From assembly GCA_038237645.1 (NCBI GenBank), contig JBBRYN010000020.1, forward strand, positions 1-48,256: a stretch of 48,256 bases of DNA, given 5' to 3'. The notes under the pieces are model-generated. The model saw only the letters and a list, made by a program, of their open reading frames with translations. It was not told the DNA's origin and made no database searches. The translations under genes were made by a program, and so were the position numbers. Positions 1-7,654 of this stretch are shown here, in pieces. Position 1 is the first letter of the stretch, and each line of letters starts with the position of its first letter. The stretch comes from QHCA01 sp038237645. Lineage in GTDB: Bacteria; Actinomycetota; Actinomycetes; Mycobacteriales; QHCA01.

Positions 1-123
1 AGGTCAGGGCCGCAGAACGTAGCGTCAGACATGTCGAGGTCTTCCAGATGGGCGGCATCAGAACCCCCATCATCGGAAGACCTCGACCCTCACCCCGGGA
101 CCGACGCGCCCACAGCTACACCG
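1..123. other. Left edge, no recognisable gene
   Basis: This short stretch lies downstream of the truncated DUF488 gene. Neither strand gives a protein I recognise. It does not encode the missing DUF488 C-terminus in any frame: the expected CLLC/CHR segment is absent. It is therefore either unrelated sequence joined at a breakpoint or the start of something outside the window. Confidence 0.4.
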
Positions 124-429
124 TCAACTGCGATGAGCCGCTTTTCCCAGCAGCTCCATGAACTGGTCTTGGTACTCGCCCCAACTGGCGTTGTGCTTCT
201 TGTAGCCATCGAGCATCGGTTGTGTGGGCGCTAGATCGAGTCGGTGGTCGTAGCTCATGCCGCAGATCTCGCCTAGAAAGTACGCAAGGTCATTGCGCTT
301 GGCGAAGCCGGCGAGCTGCGACACATTGTTCAGGCGAACGTCCACCAGTCTTGCGGCACCTGACTTGTGCAGCAGCCCAAAGAACGTCTGAGCAGACTTC
401 TTGGTGAACCCGATCGTGTACAGGTTCAT
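124..429 (-). CDS. C-terminally truncated DUF488 family protein
   Basis: A 101-residue protein starting MNLYTIGFTKKSAQTFF, with the conserved DVRLNN and AKRNDLAYFL segments of the small DUF488 subclade. Full-length relatives continue for about 40 more residues, which contain the LLC-x-E...CHR active-site region. Here the protein stops right after residue 98, so the family's catalytic cysteine is missing. Its ATG overlaps the TGA of the preceding DUF488 gene (ATGA), which implies translational coupling. I see no Shine-Dalgarno sequence of its own. The domain assignment is secure from the N-terminal motifs. Whether the shortened protein still functions, for example as a binding partner of the intact DUF488, is unknown; it may simply be decaying. 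Confidence 0.75.
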   Translation of the reverse strand: MNLYTIGFTKKSAQTFFGLLHKSGAARLVDVRLNNVSQLAGFAKRNDLAYFLGEICGMSYDHRLDLAPTQPMLDGYKKHNASWGEYQDQFMELLGKAAHRS

Positions 430-1040
430 ATCTGTAGCGCTGCACTCGCGCCGAGTTCCTCACCCACATAAGCGATGCGGCGCTCTTGGCGGCCCAGCGC
501 CTCATAGAGTCGCTCTTTCGGCGTGAACAGCAAGTCGGCCTGGTCCAGCCCAAACTTGGTCAATAGGCGATCCATGGCGGTGGCGTGACTTTCGACGGCG
601 CCGTTACCGTGGATGTGGTCGACCGAAACGCCGTGCCCGGTGAGGACGCGTGCAACAAGCACGGTGCGGTGGCAGTCCAACGGCTCCTGTTCTGCGCACA
701 TGACGGCAACGCGCTCGGTGCGAGCACCTGTCAACAAGCGCTCGATACCGACCGCGAAGTCTGCCGTGCGGGCCAGTCGCTCGTACTTCACTCGGCCGTC
801 GACGTAACACGTGGGGTCACCCGAGCGCGCTCCGAGTTCGATACCGAGGAACACGTACTTGATCCGTGCGTCATCCAAGGAACGACTTAAGACGTCACGG
901 TTGAACTGTGGCGTGAACCTGCTCACGGGCACCGACCGCACATCGGCTACGGCGGTCACTCCATGTTGCCGAAGAAGGCGAAGGAAGCTCAGCAGATCAT
1001 GCGTGGAGTGGCCGATCGTGAGAACCGCGTCCGCTGTCAT
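426..1040 (-). CDS. DUF488 family protein (intact)
   Basis: A 204-residue protein of the DUF488 family, which is placed in the rhodanese-phosphatase superfamily with RapZ-C and DUF4326. Visible hallmarks are TIGHSTH (8-14), DVRSVP (33-38) and the C-terminal VMCAEQEP...DCHR segment, where Cys115 is the likely active-site cysteine and Cys123-His-Arg follows. The ATG at 1040 was chosen because a purine-rich AAGGGGG Shine-Dalgarno lies just upstream and the homologous region begins there; a longer reading frame adds an unrelated N-terminus. It is the middle gene of a three-gene minus-strand operon, 91 bp after the DuOB gene and overlapping the truncated DUF488. Base composition is clearly less GC-rich than the genes to the right. 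The exact substrate is unknown; clade members have been predicted to act on nucleotide sugars or nucleic-acid ends. Confidence 0.85.
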   Translation of the reverse strand: MTADAVLTIGHSTHDLLSFLRLLRQHGVTAVADVRSVPVSRFTPQFNRDVLSRSLDDARIKYVFLGIELGARSGDPTCYVDGRVKYERLARTADFAVGIERLLTGARTERVAVMCAEQEPLDCHRTVLVARVLTGHGVSVDHIHGNGAVESHATAMDRLLTKFGLDQADLLFTPKERLYEALGRQERRIAYVGEELGASAALQI

Positions 1041-1131
1041 CGTCCGCTGCCCCCTTCGATCGCTGCTCGCTCGATGATGGCCGCTACCAGTTTGTAAGCG
1101 TAGCCGTCCCACGTCTCACCCAGGCTTATCG

Positions 1132-1737
1132 TCAGGAACGTCTCGCCGAGCGGTAAGAGTCATTCGGCCGAGCCTTGTAAGCGCGCTCGTAAACTGGATC
1201 GGTCACTCGCAACGCGTACTCAGCACCCGCGAACGTAAACCGCGCAGCGACGACTCGTCTCAGGTTGCCAAACGACTCACTGGGTGCATGCCCCTGCAGC
1301 ATGACATCGTCGACCCGGATGAGGCTGAGCGAGTTCGTCAGCGTGTCCGCTTCCGCCTCCGGCACACGATCGTTGATCCCGTGGTAGGTGCTGCTTCCGT
1401 TGATCCAAAGGGCTCTTGGGCGTTCCTCCAGATCGACGAGTTGCGTCCAGCTGGCCCGGCCAACCTTCTGCCAGTAGTACTGCGGGTCCAGGAGCCAGTT
1501 CTCACTCTGAAAGCCGTGCGGCGAAGCGTGGATCACGGGCACTGACACGATGTCGAGGACTTGGGGGTCCGATCCGTCGTGATACTCCCTTTCGCGCTCG
1601 GCGACTTCACCGCTCGGACGATCGCTGACCGGACGAATCCAGCCAGCAGCAGCGTCGTCGACCAACTCGATCCCTGCGACGCAACGGCCGGAGCGCTTGC
1701 GCGAGTTTGCCAGGCACACGATCGTCTTGATCGCCAT
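1132..1737 (-). CDS. Dual-OB (DuOB) domain protein
   Basis: A 201-residue protein starting MAIKTIVCLANSRKRSGRC, the signature opening of the dual OB-fold (DuOB) family, followed by GWIRPVSDR and a central HGFQSENWLLDPQYYW segment. The ATG at 1737 is preceded by GGGGAGGGG, a good Shine-Dalgarno; the much longer open frame upstream on this strand is a shadow of the Ada-AlkA gene. It is first in an operon with two DUF488 genes, an association that suggests the OB folds recognise a nucleic acid or nucleotide that the DUF488 enzyme processes. That functional link is inference. GC content is low for this genome, which suggests horizontal acquisition. Confidence 0.7.
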   Translation of the reverse strand: MAIKTIVCLANSRKRSGRCVAGIELVDDAAAGWIRPVSDRPSGEVAEREREYHDGSDPQVLDIVSVPVIHASPHGFQSENWLLDPQYYWQKVGRASWTQLVDLEERPRALWINGSSTYHGINDRVPEAEADTLTNSLSLIRVDDVMLQGHAPSESFGNLRRVVAARFTFAGAEYALRVTDPVYERAYKARPNDSYRSARRS

Positions 1738-2055
1738 CGTGCGCACCCCTCCCCGTCGCTCTCCGCCCATCCGCCGCGACTGCAGCGACAGCCTGTGACA
1801 TTCCCGAAGCGCGCAGGCGTCTCGCGGGCAACAGCGATCGCGACTGAAGGGCAATGAAGTTGATCTTGCCAGTCCCGCAGCCGTCCGACGGGTATTCGAG
1901 ACAGGCTGATGGCAACCATCGCGGTCTCCCGGTCCCCAGGCTGATCGCGACGCAATCTCCGACGGCCCGTCGAGACGCCAAGCACGCTCCACGGCCGCAA
2001 GCCGGCCTCGACGGCCAGGTCCGAAAGCCGCCAGTAGTAGTCCTAGGTCGCTGTC
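1738..2055. other. Divergent intergenic region, compositional boundary
   Basis: These 318 bases separate the minus-strand DuOB operon from the plus-strand Ada-AlkA gene. I see no convincing gene: the open frames here match nothing I know. The region should hold the DuOB promoter, whose Shine-Dalgarno sits at its left edge. It also marks the switch from moderate-GC sequence (35 of 60 bases G/C at 421-480) to very high GC (50 of 60 at 2281-2340), so it may contain the junction of an acquired segment. Confidence 0.5.
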
Positions 2056-3510
2056 ATGCTGGGACACGTGAGAGCAGAGCTGACCGCCGACTTCGACCAC
2101 TGCTACCGCGCGGTGAGCAGCCGCGACGCGCGGTTCGACGGACGGTTCTACACGGCGGTGACCTCCACCGGGATCTACTGCCGGCCATCCTGCCCGGCGC
2201 AGACCCCCCGCCGGGAAAACGTTCGGTTCTACCCGCATGCCGCCGCGGCAGCCGCGGCCGGCTTCCGGGCCTGCAAGCGCTGCCGGCCCGACACCGCACC
2301 GGGCAGCCGGGAGTGGGACGCCCGCGGCGACCTGGCCGCCCGGGCACTGCGCCTGGTCGCCGACGGCACCGTCGACGCCGAAGGGATCGGCGGGCTCGCC
2401 AAGCGCCTCGCGGTCAGCGAGCGGCACCTGCACCGGATCCTGGTCGCCGAGGTCGGCGCCGGCCCGCTGGCTCTGGCCCGCACCCGTCGCGCGCAGACCG
2501 CCCGGCTGCTGATCGAGGCCACCGACCTGCCCCTGACCGACGTGTGCTTCAGCGCGGGATTCGCCAGCGTGCGGCAGTTCAACGACACGATGCTGGCGGA
2601 GTTCGGCTGCGCGCCGGGCGCCCTGCGCCGCAACCCGCCCAATCCGGTGGACGGCGTCGCGGGCGGGCTCGTGCTGCGGCTGCCGTTCCGCAGGCCGTAC
2701 GACGCCGCCGCCGCCCTGGGCTGGCTGGCGACCCGCGCGGTCGCCGGGGTGGAGGACGTCGCCAGCGACGCCTACCGCCGGGTCGTGACAACCGGTGGGT
2801 CGCACATTGCCGTGACCCTGGAGCCGGCCGACGGCCATCTGCTGCTGCGCGGCCGGATCGACGACGTCCGCGACCTGGCCGGGCTGGTTCAGCGGTGCCG
2901 CCGGCTGTTCGACCTCGACGCCGACCCGGCCTCGGTCAACGCCGTGCTGTCCGCCGACCCGCGACTGGCTCCCCTGGTCGCCGCCCGGCCGGGGCTGCGG
3001 GTGCCGGGGAGCGTCGACGGCTTCGAGCTCGCGACCCGGGCGATCCTCGGCCAGCAGGTGTCGGTCGCCGGCGCGCGCACCCTGGCCGGCCGCCTGGTGG
3101 CCCGGCTCGGTGAGCCGTTGGCGACTCCCGAGGGCGCGCTGACCCACGCCTTCCCGACCGCCGATGCGGTCGCCGCGGCCGACCTGGCCGGGCTCGGCCT
3201 GACCGGCGCCCGCGCACGGGCGCTGCGAGCGCTGGCCGAGGCGGTGGCCGACCGCCACGTCGACCTCACCCCGGGCGCCGATCGTGCCGAGACCCGGATG
3301 CGGCTGCTCGAGCTGCCCGGTGTCGGCCCGTGGACCGTGGAATACGTCGCCATGCGCGCCCTGGCCGACCCCGACGCCTTCCCCGGCACCGACCTCGTGC
3401 TGCGCCAGGCCATGGCCCGGCACGACATCACCGACACCGAGCCCTGGCGCCCCTGGCGCGCCTACGCCGCCATGCACCTCTGGACCGATCAAGGAGCACA
3501 CCCCCGATGA
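2056..3510 (+). CDS. Ada-AlkA fusion: methyl-phosphotriester repair regulator / 3-methyladenine glycosylase
   Basis: A 484-residue three-part protein. Residues about 10-80 form the Ada zinc domain, with Cys42, Cys46, Cys73 and Cys76; the first is the position that accepts methyl groups from DNA phosphotriesters. Residues about 85-190 are an AraC-type helix-turn-helix. The rest is AlkA: an N-terminal AlkA domain and an HhH-GPD glycosylase with LPGVGPWTVEYVAMRAL and the FPGTD segment carrying the catalytic aspartate. It excises alkylated bases and probably activates its own operon when Cys42 is methylated. The ogt gene follows with an ATGA overlap. The start at 2056 fits the family length but has a weak Shine-Dalgarno; an in-frame GTG at 2068 is possible. 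Confidence 0.93.
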   Translation: MLGHVRAELTADFDHCYRAVSSRDARFDGRFYTAVTSTGIYCRPSCPAQTPRRENVRFYPHAAAAAAAGFRACKRCRPDTAPGSREWDARGDLAARALRLVADGTVDAEGIGGLAKRLAVSERHLHRILVAEVGAGPLALARTRRAQTARLLIEATDLPLTDVCFSAGFASVRQFNDTMLAEFGCAPGALRRNPPNPVDGVAGGLVLRLPFRRPYDAAAALGWLATRAVAGVEDVASDAYRRVVTTGGSHIAVTLEPADGHLLLRGRIDDVRDLAGLVQRCRRLFDLDADPASVNAVLSADPRLAPLVAARPGLRVPGSVDGFELATRAILGQQVSVAGARTLAGRLVARLGEPLATPEGALTHAFPTADAVAAADLAGLGLTGARARALRALAEAVADRHVDLTPGADRAETRMRLLELPGVGPWTVEYVAMRALADPDAFPGTDLVLRQAMARHDITDTEPWRPWRAYAAMHLWTDQGAHPR

Positions 3511-4016
3511 CCCTCTCCGCAGCCACCATCGACACCCCGGTCGGCCCGTTCACGGCCATCGCCGACGACGGCGTGCTGGTCTCCTCGGGCTTCCGGGCCA
3601 CCCCGGCCGAGCAGCGCGAGCAGCTCGACCCGCGCCGGCGCGACCTGCCCATGACGGTCGTCGATGACCTCGGCCCGATCAGCGCCGCGGTCCGCGCCTA
3701 TTTCGCCGGCGACGTCACGGCGCTCGACACGATCGAGGTCGACCAGCCGGGTGGCGCATTCCGTACGGCTGCCTGGAAGGCGATGCGAGCGGTGCCGCCC
3801 GGCGAGACCATCACCTATGGCGAGCTGGCCGAGAGGGCGGGCACCCCAGGCGCCGGGCAGGCCGCCGGCTCGGCCTGCGCACAGAACCGGATCGCACTCG
3901 TGGTCCCGTGCCACCGGATCGTGCGCACCGGCGGCCACCTCGGGGGCTACTTCTACGGCCTGGACATGAAGCGCCGGCTGCTGGCCCACGAGCGCGGCGA
4001 GGGCGAGCTGGACTAG
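3507..4016 (+). CDS. ogt: Methylated-DNA--protein-cysteine methyltransferase
   Basis: A 169-residue suicide repair protein that transfers the methyl group from O6-methylguanine (and O4-methylthymine) to its own cysteine. The active site VVPCHRIV is intact with Cys135, preceded by the helix-turn-helix segment ITYGELAERAG and followed by GGYFYGLDMKRRLL, which binds the flipped base. The ATG overlaps the stop of the Ada-AlkA gene (ATGA), so the two are co-translated. Together they supply all classical Ada activities split over two proteins: regulator plus glycosylase, and O6 repair. An upstream in-frame extension overlaps AlkA and is a shadow. Confidence 0.95.
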   Translation: MTLSAATIDTPVGPFTAIADDGVLVSSGFRATPAEQREQLDPRRRDLPMTVVDDLGPISAAVRAYFAGDVTALDTIEVDQPGGAFRTAAWKAMRAVPPGETITYGELAERAGTPGAGQAAGSACAQNRIALVVPCHRIVRTGGHLGGYFYGLDMKRRLLAHERGEGELD

Positions 4017-4197
4017 CTGCCGTCGAGCACCCGCGACCCGCCCAGCAGCTTGCGCCGACCGCGATGAACTCATGGCCGTCGATGCCGGACCGCGTCGACG
4101 TCTGCGGCACTGAAGGTCTCCATGCCGGACACCTTCAACGCCGCGTATGACAATCCACGCTGGGCGAGCGGACGGCGGCCGGACCAGCACAGCTCGC
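4017..4197. other. Non-coding gap, possible gene debris
   Basis: These 181 bases lie between ogt and the broken glxA remnant. No intact gene is visible. Short minus-strand segments look protein-like but run through stops and frame changes, and I cannot assign them to a family. The missing C-terminal end of GlxA (about 25 residues of the second AraC helix-turn-helix) is not found here in any frame. Confidence 0.35.
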
Positions 4198-5074
4198 TCA
4201 GGTGCGCGAGCGCAGCCGGCGCAGCATCCGAGCTTCCTCGAAGCTGACGGCTCGGGCGGCCGACTCGATCGTGGCGCCGTGCCCGATCAGGTGCTCGGCG
4301 GCCTCGACGCGCAGCACCTGCCGATAACGCAGCGGTGTCATGCCAGTCGCCGCGCCGAAGCGCCGGGTCAGGGTGCGCTCGCTGACCCGGGCCGCGGCGG
4401 CAAGCTCGGTCAGCGACAGCCGATCGGAAAACCGCGCGTCGATGACATCCTGGACCCGGTGCACGATCTCGCTGACGTGGGAGCGGTGTCGCACCATGGC
4501 ACTGTCCTGCTGCTCGTCACCGTTGCGCCGGGCATAGACCACCATCGCCCGGGCGATGCGGGCCGCTGGCCGCGGCCCATGCCGCACCGCCACCAGGTGC
4601 AGGGCAAGGTCGATGCCGCCGGCGATGCCGGCCGAGGTGACCACCCGCTCGTCCACCGTGTAGAGCACGTCGCGGACCACGATGGCCGCCGGGTAGCGCA
4701 GGGCGAGTTCTTCCTACAACTCGTGATGCGTCGTGCATCGGCGACCGTCGAGCAGTCCCGCCTGCCCGAGCGCGTCGGCACCGGCACACACGCTGGCGAC
4801 CATGCCACCGGCCGCATGGTGCTGTCGCAGCCGATCCAGTGCCCCGCTGCCCAGCCAGTTGCGTCCGCCACGCGGGAAGGGCCGCCAACCGGGCACCAAA
4901 ACCAGGTCCGCCGGCTGCAGCGCCGGCCAGCCCACCCCTGCCTTCAGCGGCACGCCCTGCGCCGTCGGCACCTCCGGCTGCTCCCCGACGTAGTGCAGCT
5001 CGTAGGGCTGCCCGAAGTCCGCGGCAGTCGAGAACACCTGGGCCGGCCCCGGCGAGGTCGAGCACGTGCAGCCG
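4198..5074 (-). pseudogene. Broken GlxA-type regulator (DJ-1/PfpI + AraC)
   Basis: The remains of a GlxA-family transcriptional regulator. The DJ-1/PfpI part (RLHVLDLAG..., VFSTAADFG, VASVCAGADALGQAGLLDG) precedes an AraC helix-turn-helix (LSLTELAAAARVSERTLTRRF). Four defects are visible. The extreme N-terminus is replaced by isochorismatase sequence. An apparent one-base insertion in a G run near 5050 puts VLDLAG and VFSTAADFG in different frames. An in-frame TAG at 4714-4716 sits where HHEL is followed by EELALRYP, probably from a CAG codon. The C-terminus stops at MLRRLRSRT, inside the second AraC helix-turn-helix. The nonsense codon and the truncation make simple sequencing error an insufficient explanation. 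Confidence 0.8.
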
Positions 5075-5472
5075 CGTGACGCGGTAGCCCAGGTCGAATG
5101 CCACCCGCGCGGTCGTCTCGCAGCACTGCGCGGTACGGATGCCGCAGATGACCAGGTGCCCGATGCCCTCGCGGGTCAGCCGTTGTTGCAGATTCGTCGT
5201 GGTGAAGGCGTTGTGTGACGACTTGACCAGGATCGGCTCCCCCTCGGCGGGGGTCAGCCCCGCCATCGGCACGACGTAGCCGAGCGCCGGGTCGAAGGGG
5301 GTCCCGCTGCCGGGCTCGGGTGCAACACCCACACGACCAGGTCGCCGCGAGACCGCGCCGCAGTCACGAGCCGATTTACCGGCGTCACGATGTCAGGATC
5401 GGAGGCGGCCTGCCAGATCGGCTGCCGGCGGAAGGACTCTTGGACGTCGATGACGACGAGTGCGGTTTTCAT
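5075..5472 (-). pseudogene. Truncated, frameshifted isochorismatase-like cysteine hydrolase
   Basis: It begins MKTALVVIDVQESFRRQP at 5472, preceded by an AGGAT Shine-Dalgarno, and continues through FTTTNLQQRLTREG and the catalytic-cysteine segment CGIRTAQCCETTARVAFDLGYRV. This is the isochorismatase/cysteine hydrolase family, often found beside GlxA regulators. A one-base loss near 5330 separates VVWVLH from EPGSGTPFDPALG. After DLGYRVT the remaining roughly 50-60 residues of the family are gone, and the frame runs directly into GlxA sequence. A deletion therefore joined the two genes in frame. The product is almost certainly non-functional. Confidence 0.8.
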
Positions 5473-5657
5473 GTTTCGATCCTGACCGCCGATCGGGCGG
5501 CGCCCAAGGCCACATCGCGTCGGCATCCGGACCGATCCAGTCAGCGCCCTCAGTCACTGGCGGAGGTGCAGGGCCGTCCCTCGACCGACAGGTCGCCGCC
5601 GTCGATGCCGACCCCGCGGGTCGCGCGGCAAGCACCCGGATGTGCCAGTGTCGACCG

Positions 5658-7136
5658 GTGGCCGACATCCTGCAGTACGGAAGTGCCCGCGGCCGCTGGG
5701 TGATTGCGGCGGCTGTCCTCGGCTCCGGCATGGCGGCACTGGACGCCACCGTCGTGGGCATCGCGCTGCCCACCATCGGCCGCGAGTTCTCGGTCGACTT
5801 CGGCGCATTGCAATGGGTGGTCAACGGCTACACCCTGGCCCTCGCCGGGCTGCTGCTGCTCGGTGGAGCGCTCGGTGACAGGTTCGGCCGGCGCAAGGTC
5901 TTCCTCGTCGGGGTCGCGTGGTTCGCCGTTGCATCACTGCTGTGCGGCATCGCTGTCGGCGCCCCGATGCTCATCGCCGCGCGCATCCTGCAGGGGGTCG
6001 GCGGAGCCCTGCTCACCCCGGGCAGCCTGGCGATCCTGCAGGCATCGTTCGCGCCGGGTGACCGGTCCAGGGCGATCGGCGCCTGGTCAGGATTGGGCGG
6101 GGTGGCCGTGGCGGCCGGTCCCTTTCTCGGCGGCTACCTGATCGGCACGGTGTCCTGGCGGCTGATCTTCCTGATCAACCTGCCGCTGGCGGTGGCCGTG
6201 CTGCTCATCGGTGTCAGGCACGTCCCCGAATCACGCGACCCGCAGGCGCCGGCCAACCTCGACATCCCGGGTACCGTGCTGGTGGCGTCGGGCTTGGCCG
6301 GTCTGACGTACGCGCTGACCGACGGACCGGTGCGGGGCTGGACCGCGCCGGCAGTGCTGCTCCCGCTCATCGGCGGCATAGCCGCCCTCGTGGCCTTCGT
6401 GCTCGTCGAGGCACGATCACCGGCCCCACTGCTGCCTCTGGCGGTGTTTCGGTCGCGGCAGTTCAGCGGCGCAAACCTGGTGACCTTCGTGGTTTACGGC
6501 GCTCTCGGCGGCGGGGTGTTCCTGGTGCCCGTACACCTGCAGCAGGTGGCCGGATACTCACCGATCCAGGCCGGCACCGCGCTGTTGCCGGTCACCCTGA
6601 TCATGCTGGCACTCTCCAGCAGGTCCGGCGCGCTGGCCGCTCGCATCGGCCCCCGCCTGCAGATGTCGCTGGGGCCGTGCGTGGTCGCCATCGGCATGGT
6701 GCTGATGGCGCGGATCGACCGCTCCGGGGACTACCTGACCCAGGTGCTGCCGGCCATGGTGCTGCTCGGCCTCGGGTTGGCCACCACCGTCGCACCGCTG
6801 ACCTCCACGGCATTGTCCGCGGCGCCCATGGAGCATGCCGGAGTCGCATCGGCGGTCAACAACGCGGTCGCTCGCGCGGCCGGGCTGATCGCGGTGGCGG
6901 TGCTGCCGCCGGTCGCCGGGATCACCGGTGCGTCCTACCTGCACCCGGCGGATTTCGCCCACGGTTTCCGGACGGCTGTGCTGGCGGCGGCGGCCGTCTG
7001 CGCCGCGGGTGGCCTGGTCGCTGCAGCGTTGATCCGCAACGCGCGAGCCCCCAGCGCCGGGGAGCGATACGACCACCACTGCGCCATCGACGCAACCCCG
7101 CTGCGGGCCGGCCAAGATGACCGCGCTGATCGGTGA
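5658..7136 (+). CDS. MFS drug exporter, DHA2 (14-helix) type
   Basis: A polytopic membrane protein of about 490 residues. It has the MFS antiporter signatures LDATVVGIALPTIG in helix 1, the motif-A loop GALGDRFGRRKVF, and RILQGVGGALLTPGSLAIL (motif C region), as in DHA2/EmrB/QacA-type proton-driven multidrug exporters. The GTG at 5658 (ADILQYGSARGRW) is preferred because homologs begin here and a CAGTGT hexamer lies six bases upstream, compatible with leaderless initiation. An ATG at 5640 and a longer frame upstream are less likely. It stands alone: the broken hydrolase gene is divergent upstream, and the tandem repeat follows. The substrate cannot be predicted. Confidence 0.85.
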   Translation: MADILQYGSARGRWVIAAAVLGSGMAALDATVVGIALPTIGREFSVDFGALQWVVNGYTLALAGLLLLGGALGDRFGRRKVFLVGVAWFAVASLLCGIAVGAPMLIAARILQGVGGALLTPGSLAILQASFAPGDRSRAIGAWSGLGGVAVAAGPFLGGYLIGTVSWRLIFLINLPLAVAVLLIGVRHVPESRDPQAPANLDIPGTVLVASGLAGLTYALTDGPVRGWTAPAVLLPLIGGIAALVAFVLVEARSPAPLLPLAVFRSRQFSGANLVTFVVYGALGGGVFLVPVHLQQVAGYSPIQAGTALLPVTLIMLALSSRSGALAARIGPRLQMSLGPCVVAIGMVLMARIDRSGDYLTQVLPAMVLLGLGLATTVAPLTSTALSAAPMEHAGVASAVNNAVARAAGLIAVAVLPPVAGITGASYLHPADFAHGFRTAVLAAAAVCAAGGLVAAALIRNARAPSAGERYDHHCAIDATPLRAGQDDRADR

Positions 7137-7145
7137 CGGCGAAAT

Positions 7146-7258
7146 CACTCGCCTGCATCCTCAACTCGCTCCGCGCCTCGCTGGCGCTCGGATGCTCACT
7201 CGGCCGAACCCTCAACTCGCTCCGCGCCTCGCTGGCGCTCGGATGCTCACTCGCCTGA
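7146..7258. repeat. 51-bp tandem repeat, about 2.2 units
   Basis: A 44-base block occurs identically at 7159-7202 and 7210-7253, giving a period of 51 bases; the flanks extend the periodicity to about 7146-7258 with mismatches in the 7-base spacer. The unit contains the run CTCGCTCCGCGCCTCGCTGG, whose GAGC/GCTC-rich nature allows hairpins. The right copy overlaps the last codons and TGA stop (7247-7249) of the VapB-like gene. It lies between the MFS gene end and the convergent VapB-like gene. Confidence 0.9.
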
Positions 7259-7546
7259 GAGCACATGAACGCGGGCGTGGATCATGTTGCGCTGCTGCAG
7301 GGCTGCTCGAAGCGCCCGGTGCAAGCCGTCCTCGAGGTAGAGGTCGCCGTTCCACTGCACGACGTGCGGAAAGAGGTCGCCGTAGAAGGTGGAGTCCTCG
7401 GCGAGGAGTCGATCGAGGCCGAGTTGGCCCTTGGTGGTTATCAACTGGTCGAGGCGCACGGCATGCGGCGGGATCTGTGCCCACTGCTTCAACGTGAGGT
7501 CGTGGTCGGGGTAGGGACGACCCTCACTGACCGCCTTGAAAATCAC
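7247..7546 (-). CDS. Conserved actinobacterial protein, VapB-antitoxin-like by name
   Basis: A 99-residue protein starting MIFKAVSEGRPYPDHDLT and ending with the highly conserved EDSTFYGDLFPHVVQWNGDL and YLEDGLHRALRAALQQR. Close relatives are widespread in actinobacteria. As I recall, they are sometimes labelled VapB-family antitoxin, although the DGLHRALRAAL segment also resembles the ParB-like motif. No PIN-domain toxin lies next to it, so an antitoxin role is unsupported here. The GTG start at 7546 has TACCCT six bases upstream, a good leaderless promoter. Its 3' end runs into the tandem repeat, so its last residues may have been altered by the repeat. Confidence 0.75.
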   Translation of the reverse strand: MIFKAVSEGRPYPDHDLTLKQWAQIPPHAVRLDQLITTKGQLGLDRLLAEDSTFYGDLFPHVVQWNGDLYLEDGLHRALRAALQQRNMIHARVHVLSGE

Positions 7547-7552
7547 CCATCA

Positions 7553-7558
7553 AGGGTA
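7553..7558 (-). promoter_or_regulatory. -10 hexamer for leaderless VapB-like gene
   Basis: TACCCT on the minus strand fits the actinobacterial TANNNT -10, and six bases separate it from the GTG at 7546. This spacing would put the first transcribed base at the start codon. Confidence 0.55.
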
Positions 7559-7654
7559 GTGGGCAGGCAACAGGGGTGCCCGGTCGGCGCGCAGCAATCC
7601 GGGCGCTCCCGCCTCGGCCGGTCAGGCGTCTGGCGGCCTTTGTACGGTTTGCGT

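Noticed and set aside
1738..3501. Long minus-strand open frame continuing upstream of the DuOB start
   Set aside because: It is the antisense of Ada-AlkA, is glycine/arginine-rich and matches no family; the DuOB start has its own Shine-Dalgarno.
4198..5472. Frameshifts explained only by sequencing error
   Set aside because: Two indels sit at or near short runs and could be errors, but the TAG codon, the gene fusion and the truncated end are not explained that way.
7146..7258. Tandem repeat as a CRISPR array
   Set aside because: Only about two units exist, spacers are 7 bases and nearly identical in context, and no cas genes are present.
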